Assembly: GCA_020746875.1 (NCBI GenBank)
Contig: JAGTJL010000002.1
Span: forward strand, 3,286,001 to 3,350,000
DNA length: 64,000 nucleotides
Source: Rhexocercosporidium sp. MPI-PUGE-AT-0058
Lineage: Eukaryota; Ascomycota; Leotiomycetes; Helotiales
Direction of reading: 5' to 3'
The notes under the pieces are model-generated. The model did not search any database and was not told where the DNA came from. It worked only from the letters and a program-made list of their open reading frames with translations. A program made the translations under genes and the position numbers. This document shows, piece by piece, positions 55,768 to 64,000 of the stretch (within the stretch, counting starts at the first letter, position 1; every line of letters starts with the position of its first letter).

Positions 55768-56703
55768 GCTCTCCATGTCTATTCACCTATAATTCTCTGT
55801 ACAAGTATTGCATGTGTGTGTGTCACTCGGGCCGGAAAAGACACTGAGTGGTGGTGGCGCAGTGGCGTTCTTGGAGTTTACGTCGCACCTCTTCTATTTC
55901 TGAATGAAAGGCGGACGATATCCGGGGCATTGACAATGGCGTTTTCTGTTTTTTTTGCTTTATTTTTTGCGAGGGATGGAAAATTGCGCTTGATATCCTT
56001 CCATCTTGATATTGGGTGGTGATGGATCGCGAATGAAGGAATAGATGAACGGAAAGGACGAGAGAAAGACTCGAATGAGGATGCGGATTAGCACCTATCT
56101 GATGATGGGTACAAATATGGAGTTTCTTACTTGGCATCACTTCCTCGACACGCAACAAAATACTTTTATGCCACGACAGTGGCCGTTGGATGTACGACCT
56201 CTTGTCTTTGTTGTTATTATTGCTTGTCTGAGTTGTACATAGAACATGGAACATTGAAAACTCTGGCGTAGTCGCGGCATTTCGCCTTCGTCCCATCCGT
56301 ACTTTGCAGTAAATCAATACCCTCTAGGTAAAGTGTTGTGGAAACTTCAATAGTTGGATTAGGAGTATCCTAGAAAATCTTTTTTATTTTTAGTGTCGAT
56401 CTATTTCTTGCCTTCTGATGTTGTCTTGCCTCGCCGAACATCGATCCATAACCCCGTTTTCGATTGTCTTCGCTTAGCCTTTGGGAGTCACTCAAAATAC
56501 CTCATTTTCCGGAAGAGGGAGGGAATCTCTTTCTTATCTCGCTGATGTTCTCTCATATATGCCGTCTTCGCCACTCATTTTGACGGCAATTATTATCCTT
56601 GTCTAGATTCTTCAGGTTCTGAACGTGCGAAACCAGTTCGCCTATCTAAGAAGAGCACTTTTATGAGAATAAAAATCTGCCCAGACACAACAATCTTAGA
56701 CTG
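55768..56703. other. Convergent spacer between RAD21 and the CTR gene
   Basis: 3' regions of two convergent genes; short frames on both strands (for example 56317-55823 minus) lack features. It contains a TGTGTGTGTG run near 55812. Confidence 0.55.
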
Positions 56704-57337
56704 TCAATGCGATGCTGACGAAGCCATGAACCGACCAAAGACAAAACTTCCCACCCCGATACCAGCTAGTACTGACAAGAAATACCCAACATTCATCGTC
56801 ATCACCGCGATCATCCTGTTCAGCATCAGTCTCTCCTCTTTATTCCTCCAAATAGTAGATTAAGTCAAACCAAGCAACAGCAAAACCGAATTAAATGCAA
56901 AGTATAGGAACAAGACCAACTCACAGCAAATAAGCAATCCCACCAAGAACCACATCCATACACGCAATCCACGCCGCCTCATTCGCTCTCCACGGCCTAA
57001 TATTCCTTCCCTCCCCCCTCACATATAGCGCACCCTCCTTCTCGTCGCGCCTCAACACCCTCATAACCTGAAAGAGGTTGACCCGTACCGCAAGCAAACC
57101 CCGGAATATGGCACTGAATACGATCAAAAATATGCATGTACCGGCATATTGGCCTACAGTGGTCGGCGTCCAGGACATAGAAAAGAGGGGCGTTGTGGAT
57201 GAGGTGAAGAATGTCATTGCCATGGAACTCATGCCCATCATTGAGGCGGGCGAGGACATGTCCATGGAGGAGGAGGTGGACATCGGCATTGACATTGTGT
57301 TCGTTGGTGACATTGTCATGCTCATGCTCATGTCCAT
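56704..57337 (-). CDS. CTR-family high-affinity copper transporter
   Basis: Trimeric plasma-membrane channel that takes up Cu(I). Exons 57337-56925 and 56815-56704 give 174 residues. The extracellular N-terminus is packed with methionine motifs (MDMSMSMTMSPTNTMSMPMS and MMGMSSMAM) that bind Cu(I). The first membrane helix follows the family word FSMSWTPTT (about 52-60). The second helix carries the essential MxxxM as MIAVM, formed across the splice (YLL|MIAVMTMN), and the third the packing motif GIGVG in LAGIGVGSFVFG. The cytosolic loop between helices 1 and 2 is basic. The C-terminus is short and lacks Cys-x-Cys. It is divergently paired with a ferric/cupric reductase, which would supply Cu(I). 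Confidence 0.95.
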
Positions 57338-58262
57338 TTTGAATTTTGGGTGTGGGGTTGGTTAATGAATGGGTCGGGTTATAATTCTCGTTGCTTGTAA
57401 GTGTTCAATGTTGTTTTCCGACTCGAAGCAGTGAAAAGCTCAGTTGATAAAATTCGAATATGGCAAATGCAGACGAAAAAGTATGTCCAAGTTCTAGAAA
57501 TCAACTACCTCTTCAAATAGCTTATCGCCGGACTTAACCAAATACTTAACCGCGCCCTCACACTTATCTATCAATCTTTTAGTAACTGACACTTCTCAGA
57601 AACAACCCTCGTCACTAACCATCCCGACTCGCAACTCGCGCCGCGCGCTAAGTCAGTAAACTTGCTCAAAGCTGCGCACCGATCGACATAACCACCAACC
57701 ATCCATGCACCCGTCATCGTTCCGTACGTACCAGACTCACCAATCTCACCATCCAGAACAACTTTTCTCCGTAATCAGCGCATTTCCACTCGTTTTGAGT
57801 GCTGGCCCGGAAGTATAAATGCCCATAAGCTTCACTAAGCTTTACGTGGCTGCGTTCGGCTAGCTGGATGGGGGGTGTGGGGAGGGTTGTGGCGCTTCTT
57901 TTGGTGCTTAGTTCTGGAGGCTTGAAGGGAGGACTGGGGTGAAAGGGTGAGTAGGGGTTTCGGGGGACCATTGTGATGGGACGCACGTAGGGATTGATCC
58001 ACTGATAAAACCTAGAATCCCGCAATGGCCGCCGTCAGAAATATGCTCACTGCATTGAACGTTACTTCCGCTGACGGTCGAGATTCAAATCCATGACCGT
58101 TTCTTTGGTATTGAAGATCTGCTTCTTTTCCCCCAGGGAACAGTTTCTGGTTACCACGATATCATGTTTATGATCTGTCTTTGATTAATTCTACACACAA
58201 CAAGCAGACAAGAACCTCTGGGAGGACTTGAAACTTTTTGGCTTGAAGCTTTAAAATACATC
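57338..58262. promoter_or_regulatory. Shared 925-base promoter of the CTR transporter and metalloreductase genes
   Basis: Divergent start codons flank this stretch. Two octamers are one base off the copper-sensing Mac1 element TTTGCTCA: CTTGCTCA at 57661-57668 and TATGCTCA at 58042-58049. CACTGATAA at 58000-58008 is two bases off the iron-GATA element ATCWGATAA used by SreA-type repressors. These near matches are seen; regulation by copper or iron is inference. Confidence 0.4.
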
Positions 58263-60492
58263 ATGAACGCAGCATGGCTTACTATGCCATTGATGCTCAC
58301 GGGCAGTCGTTCCTTTGAATGCGCGCCTCTGACAGATGAAGAATGCGCTTTCTACAAGCAACGCTGGCATTTCTGGTCCGTCAACCCATTACCACCATCC
58401 CATTATACCATCACACCTCTTCCACGCACCATCAACTAACATAAGCCAACCAGGTATATCGCAGATTATGTCTACGCGCTCCCCACGGTAGCATTTTTCA
58501 TGTGTGCAATTGGCATTTTCACCATCAGCTACCTCATATCGAATCTTCTGCTTGGGTATCGCGAACGCCGAGGCACGCTAGTCTGGCAGAAATTGATTGC
58601 GGGAACGAGATATCTGTCGTATCGCGGCTTTCATGTTAGGAGATTGAGATGGAATTCTGCTCCTGTGGGCGTGCTTATGATGGGTGCGGTGGGAGTGGTT
58701 TACTTCTTCTGTAAGTTCCGCGATGATGTGCATAATATTACTGAAGTCTCTCAAGATCTCCTCGGCATGATCTTCACAAAAGTACAGCATTCTTGAGGAA
58801 CTTTACACGGGGTTGAAGAAGTAGAACTGACCATATTGACATAGGTATGGGCTTGATTCCTAGTCCGTACTACTGGGCCGACGAAATGTACGGTGGATCC
58901 CCACCTCTTGCGACTCGGTCCGGGTGGCTCGCTTTGGGATGCATGCCTTTTGTTTTGTAAGTTTTCTTTTGCGATAGAATTCTACTAGAGCTGATGGTGT
59001 GAAGTGCTACGGCCACCAAGACGAATTGGATCACTCTTTTCACTGGAGTCTCGCATGAAAGACTTCAAGTGTTTCATCGATGGACCGCTTATGCGTTCTT
59101 CGTGCTTGCCCTGCTGCACACATTCCCATTTATCGTGTATCATGTTCATTGGAAAGACATGCAGGCGCACTTTGCTGAGAGCTTGTTGTTCTATTGGACG
59201 GGTATCGTGGCGATTGTTTTTCAAGCGTGGTTGACATTTATGTCCCATAGCACAATCCGGTAAGTCGTTTCATTAATCCTCAATTTGTGTCGGATACTTC
59301 AGCTTATACGTCCTCCAGGAGCCTTGGATACGAGTTCTTCAAGATCACACATTTCACCAGTGCTGCGGTGTTCGTAGTCATATTCTTCTGGCACTGCGAC
59401 TACACTCTAACCAGCTGGCACTACTTCATCGCCACAGCTGCCGTATACGTACCTTGCTTCATCTACCCCTGGCTTCGCACCATCTTCGAATACAGCTACA
59501 CCCAGAAAGCCCGTGTTTTCGTCGAGGAGAACGGCTTCACTCGAGTCACAATCCCAGCCAATTTCCATTGGGCACCAGGCCAGCACTGTTTCTTGCGCTT
59601 CACCGGTTTCGGCATCATGCAAGCAATTTCAACACATCCTTTCACAATATGCTCTATGCCCTCAAGGAGCATGGATGAACCATCTGAGCTGGTATTTTAC
59701 ATTCGTCATCAACGTGGTTTGACTGCAAAACTTCATCAATACGCTTTGAGCAATCCAGGTGCATTAACACCAGTTCTAGTTGACGGTCCATACGGTGGAA
59801 TCAGCCTTCCAAAACTACGTAACTCAGACCGTGTTCTCGTAATCGCTGGTGGCTCTGGTGCTGGCTGGTGTTTACCATTCATCGAGTCGTTCTTCCGAAC
59901 TTCCTCCAGGACGGCAGAAGACGAAGAACATGGCCGCGTAGGCTTATCGGAGAAGCAAGACGCTCTTGCTGATGCAAAATCGGTTCCTAGTACCAGAAGC
60001 TCAAGTGATGCATCCCTTCGTGTAATTCTCGCAACGCGAGATATCGCGAGTCGGAGATGGTTCGAACACGCTGTAAGCGAGTTATTCGTGAGAATGTCAA
60101 TACCACCCCGCTTATCCTCAGCCGCACAAGTACAAGTCTTCGTGACAGGAGAAGCTGCAGAAAAGCTTACCTCATCGAGCAAGATTGTACACCACCAGGA
60201 TTCAGCAAGACAGAATATCTCTGACGACAGTATCACGGGCTCTGAAGACGATGTTCCGCCTGCTGTGCCGAGTGCGGACTTTGAAGGGAGACCATCACTG
60301 CCACGGATCGTCAATGAAGAGGCCACTAGAGCGGCGGAAGCTGGTCAGTCTTTGAGTGTGTATGTTTGTGGTCCTGTGACGATGCAGAATGATGTCAGGA
60401 ATGCGGTTGCGGAGCAGAATTTGGAAATTGTTCGGGGTGCCAGGGCGGGTGGTGGGGTTTATCTGTACACTGAGCACTTTTCTTGGGCTTAA
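58263..60492 (+). CDS. Ferric/cupric reductase (FRE family, transmembrane flavocytochrome b)
   Basis: Moves electrons from cytosolic NADPH through FAD and two hemes to reduce extracellular Fe(III) or Cu(II). Exons 58263-58375, 58454-58710, 58845-58956, 59005-59259 and 59319-60492 join in frame to 636 residues. Heme ligands are likely in HRWTAYAFFVLALLHTFPF with HVHW, and in KITHFTSAAVFVVIFFWHCD. The FAD motif is HPFTICS, the NADPH motifs are VIAGGSGAGWCLPFIE and VYVCGPVTMQNDV, and the protein ends YLYTEHFSWA as family members do. The N-terminus has short conserved cysteines (FECAPLTDEECAFYKQRW) before the first helices. A polar insert (about 440-560) separates NADPH motifs. It is paired head-to-head with the CTR transporter. 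Confidence 0.95.
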
Positions 60493-61906
60493 TTAGTTAA
60501 GACATGTTGATTTTCGATTCTGTTCATGACTTGAGACTCGTGGAGGTCACATTCAACTCGTGAGTCGACTTATGCTTAAATACACTTTTACACAGTGGAG
60601 TTATGCATGTATATGTGTATATATTCATACATGTAATTGTAAGGTAATTATAAGGCTAACCTCGAGTCAACTCGACGTATACTTTGATTTGGTCGCTTCC
60701 CGAGTCTTCAACAAGTCGACTCGGATTTGGCCTAAATCAGCTCAAGAAGCTCCAAACTCGACGCGGACTCAATCAGCCCCACTTTATCCGACGACTAAAA
60801 AGGAAAGAAGTCAGCACATCCGGAAGTTGTAGCTAGGACTCCTGTTGGTACTGAAGACAGGACGAAAAAGTCATCTCCTCCAGTTTCCACGCCCCAAGCT
60901 CGGTCTCAGAGCCAACTATGGATGCGTGATCCATCATGGGCTTAGAAGGCTGTTAAAAACAACTGAACTCAAGCCTGAGATTCCGGATCCAGTTCAACGA
61001 CTCGAGAATCCTCCTCCACTTGACCAACGATACCGGTCAGAGGCGCGATATTTTGCATCTCCGAGAAATGGGTCATCTGTAATGGATTATCATTCGACGC
61101 TAGAAAGAGGTCCAAGCAATCACACGTATAGCGGGGACATTTCTCGAGAGAGGGGACATCCGTATAGTTCGAGTTACAGCCAGGGCCCTACTTTCAAATC
61201 GAGACAAGGATCTATGGCGGCCTCTAACGTCACCAAACCGCCCGTAAGCGTACCAGCTCGGGGATCAGCATTTTCAGCATCAAATTTGCCCACGAATAGT
61301 AACAAAAATTTGTTCAAGAATTGTTCGACTTCATACAGCTATCACCTACATGAATGAAATATTGGGATAATGCCACACGCCTCGATTTGGGTTGGCGCAA
61401 GCTGGAATACCGGGATACCATTCAGTGAGGGCATCGAGCAGTCCACTGGAAGATATTTAAAAAAAAAATACAAAGGCAGCCCCTGACAAGACAAAAAGAC
61501 CTTGGAGTCTGTACGAAAATGAGACTCATGTTCAGGAGACATGAGCCTCGGGGTTGTAACTTCGTTATCTAATCAGATGGGATCTATGGAGACGTGCAAG
61601 TAGCCTCGTTCTCATGAAGATATTCAGTCTGACTACTGGTTAGCTACCAGTGATTTGGTTACTCATAGTGGAGCAGCTCAAGGAGATGAGTCATAACAGA
61701 TTGAGTCTCGCGACTGGGTCAAGTTGAAGTTTGGGATGCGCGAATGTTGAATTCGCAATCTGATCCACTCTGTGCGCATGCAGTAAAGACTGGCTAAAGC
61801 TCTGCCAAAGACAGATTCTTAAACTGACTCCTCAATACACTACTTCGTCACACTCCTCCGTTGCCGGCCCCACTCTATTCCACGACGTAACATCGCCGAA
61901 ATAGGC
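60493..61906. other. Intergenic; possible remnant of a Ser/Pro-rich coding region (60845-61357)
   Basis: The plus frame to 61357 has no ATG at its start and includes Ser/Tyr/Pro-rich sequence (GHPYSSSYSQGPTFKSRQGS). A different frame just upstream reads TPVGTEDRTKKSSPPVSTPQ until a stop near 60954. Frame changes and stops suggest a decayed low-complexity protein, but no family is recognised. Confidence 0.25.
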
Positions 61907-62395
61907 TTAAGCACCATCATTATTCTCACAGTACAGATAGAATGAATTCGCTCCGATCGCCTCAGTACAGCCCCTTGTGCTAGAAAGACCAACCTGCGTT
62001 CCTGGGAAGCAGACAGGGCTACTATATGCCTCAACTACCAACGAGTCAGCAATCAATTCTCCCCTCCCCCCGCTTCAAGACATCATTTCTGGAAGATGAA
62101 GCTTACCACGACAACCTCTCTTGGGATCTTGGATGTAATCAATAGCGAAACTATTGAAAGAAACGTTGGTGTAGCACTTTTCGTTGACGTCGGCTTTTCC
62201 AGGAAAGAATTTGCCGGATGGGAATTCGGGATGGCCAGTGATTGGGTTCCAGCATTTCGCAGTACCGGCTTCTTTGTATAGGGTTATTGAGAGACGCTCA
62301 TTGGCGCGAGCTTCAAGCATGGACGGGGTGGCGGTGATACCGGTCGCGAAGATGGCCATGATGGCGCTTGCGAGTGATATTGTGATAGCGACCAT
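61907..62395 (-). CDS. Small secreted six-cysteine protein, unknown function
   Basis: Exons 62395-62107 and 62034-61907 join in frame to 138 residues. The start is the ATG of MVAITISLASAIMAIFATG, a signal peptide ending near ITATP; a longer upstream frame lacks signal character and is probably leader. The mature protein has six cysteines: AKCWNP, EKCYTN, RGCR, SPVCFPG, RGCTEA and LYCEN, the last three from exon 2. Read unspliced, exon 1 would end MMS after 12 residues and lose three cysteines, which supports the intron (GTAAGC donor, TTGGTAG acceptor). Size, cysteine count and isolation resemble fungal effector candidates; no homologous family is recognised. Confidence 0.78.
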
Positions 62396-64000
62396 TTTGA
62401 ATGAGCTAATGCTTTGGAGATGGTGAAGAGTTCTGGGCTGTGAAACAAAATGTTCGTAGATGGGGTGGAGAGAGGGTATCGAAACATTCCACGTTTGTAC
62501 TAATAGATATTTGGCTTTCCTTCTAGCACGAGCGATATCACATCTTCCCGAACTCTTTTGATTTTCTTTTTTCGGTTCTCGTATGGCCGAATTAGGTCTA
62601 CGACACCGTGTAATCTTGATCACGATCTGAAACCTGAACATTACTTCTATTTCGGAATAGTGCGTAATCTGTGATCCGTTTTTGGATTAAGTCTGAATCA
62701 GACTGCTGGATTGGAACGGATCGTTGATATTCTTTCAGGCCCAGGAGAAGTGCTAGTCAACTTCTCCACCACTCGACAAAGAGGAAGCTGGCGGTCGTGA
62801 TGTCGTTTGAAACACTGCATCATAATACACCTCAAAGACTTTTAGACGAGGGCTGAGCCGCCGCTGTGGCGAAGTAAAGGCTCGTCACTTACGAGAGTTA
62901 TTATCTGGTTGAAGAAGTTTGACACTTGGCGACTGGCACTTGGCGACTAGAATTTGAACAGGTAGCTATTACATGACTTTTCGGGTCATACTGTAAGCTT
63001 ACATGACGAGAGTGATAGTCACCTGAGGTTCGAAACATGGAAATGTACCAGAACGCGACACTAGATCTGATAGTCACCAGCAACTACGGAGTCATCGATT
63101 ACCTGTCTGAATCTCATTTCATATCCATATCTCGATAACACGGCAACTTCCTTATTCTATTCGACGCTTGGCTGTAAGATGATTTAGTTTGTACGCTATT
63201 GCTAAGCTTGAAAATTACGCTACCAAGAGGCTTGAAACTGAACTGATCGGCACAGCTGTGGCACAGATCTCACCCGAAGTCAGCAGCTTTGAAAATTTCT
63301 TGTGTAGCATCAAGGCTCCGGTGATCCGCACGGGGAACTTTGCTCCGAGAGCACCTAAAGACATTATGGGAAGAATAGGGATCAAACAAGATGCTAGTGA
63401 ATTAAATATATCGACAGAGATCGGAAACACTATTACTAATCCGGCTCTGCAAGCCAGGCATCGCTTCTCCCAACACATGATTGAAGAGCGTGGCAGAAAT
63501 ATTAGGGAAAGTAGAGGGATAAGCAATCTTAAAAACTATTAACCAAACGCTACTTTGATCATTCAAGAACCCATCGTTCTATCAGTTACGTGCTTCAGAT
63601 AAGGCGAGAACCCGAACCTAGAGCCAGAGCTTTGTTTACAATTTGACGTTCAAGCTAGCGCGATCTGGGGGTTAAGCGAACATCTTATCCTCGCCTGTGT
63701 TGGCGCTAAGGGCGGCGGCGGTCTCCTTCCTTCCCCGCGACGTGCAGTTTACATCACGACACTCATGCATCTCAATAACGACTCTCCTTGCAATCGGATC
63801 AGTGAATTGACCTTCGGCTTCACAAAGTCAATTTTCATTCTTACAATACTGAATAGGACACCGGCAGATGTAACGGGTGCTCAAATCATCCCTTTGCATG
63901 TGGTGAAGTTACCGACATTTGGGGTCAGCCTTGCCCGTCAATCTCGAAATCGTCATTCCGAATTCCAGACGGAAAGGTCGTTGGCTTCCACCAACCTCTG
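62396..64000. other. Right-end stretch without a supported gene
   Basis: Opposite-strand frames overlap at 63189-63542 (plus, 117 codons) and 63526-63215 (minus, hydrophobic). Neither has a start in good context, a domain or a splice partner, so I call neither. The last 450 bases show no features. Confidence 0.4.

Noticed and set aside
58068..58102. tRNA T-arm-like sequence (GATTCAAATCC)
   Set aside because: No matching acceptor stem, D-arm or anticodon arm can be folded around it.
63215..63526. Hydrophobic minus-strand frame with an opposing plus-strand frame
   Set aside because: No ATG in context, no domain, no splice partners; the two strands give equally long frames.
1..64000. Biosynthetic gene cluster, transposon, CRISPR array or rRNA/tRNA gene
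   Set aside because: No polyketide, peptide or terpene synthase core, no transposase or reverse transcriptase motif, no regularly spaced repeats and no foldable RNA gene was seen by eye on either strand.

Overview
The window is nuclear DNA of a filamentous ascomycete. Genes are interrupted by short introns (about 50-90 bases, GT..AG, mostly GTAAGT-like donors and CTAAC/CTAAT branch sites), intergenic spacers are long, and the products are typical of Pezizomycotina: cerato-platanin, AA9 LPMO, a fungal F-box family, DUF3431 and PMR1. A plant-associated or saprotrophic Leotiomycete is my best guess (inference, not shown). I splice-modelled most genes by hand; in each joined model the frame closes and the coding length is a multiple of three.

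Left third (1-24.6 kb), mostly minus strand and rich in secreted or membrane accessory proteins: an edge-truncated S10 serine carboxypeptidase, an unrecognised membrane protein, an O-fucosyltransferase-like type II membrane protein, a GPR1/FUN34/YaaH transporter, a multi-membrane-segment family member with a suspected G-run frameshift, then a one-strand block of cerato-platanin, AA9 polysaccharide monooxygenase and secreted carboxylesterase. After that come a decayed and an intact copy of an eight-cysteine family, the Golgi tether subunit COG4, and an isochorismatase-fold hydrolase.

Middle (24.6-44.4 kb): a decayed DUF3431 gene, a GT8-type glycosyltransferase, a same-strand set of three related unnamed genes (28.4-33.6 kb, perhaps with a fourth, broken copy), then the housekeeping genes SUA5 (tRNA t6A) and zeta-COP, an F-box protein, a second intact eight-cysteine gene, a secreted cysteine-containing protein of unknown role, and an SRPBCC-fold gene broken at a C16 run.

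Right third (44.4-64 kb): a large predicted RNA-repair fusion (2H phosphoesterase, EEP nuclease, nucleotidyltransferase, MJ1316 domain), the Golgi Ca/Mn pump PMR1, cohesin RAD21 with a separase-type site, and a divergent pair made of a CTR copper transporter and a ferric/cupric reductase sharing a 925-base promoter. A six-cysteine small secreted protein follows near the right end.

The most notable items are the four-domain RNA-repair protein, the two unnamed gene families (eight-cysteine; tandem GWAK family), the copper/iron uptake pair, and three suspected frameshifts at homopolymer runs that may be assembly errors. I saw no rRNA, tRNA, CRISPR or recognisable transposase.
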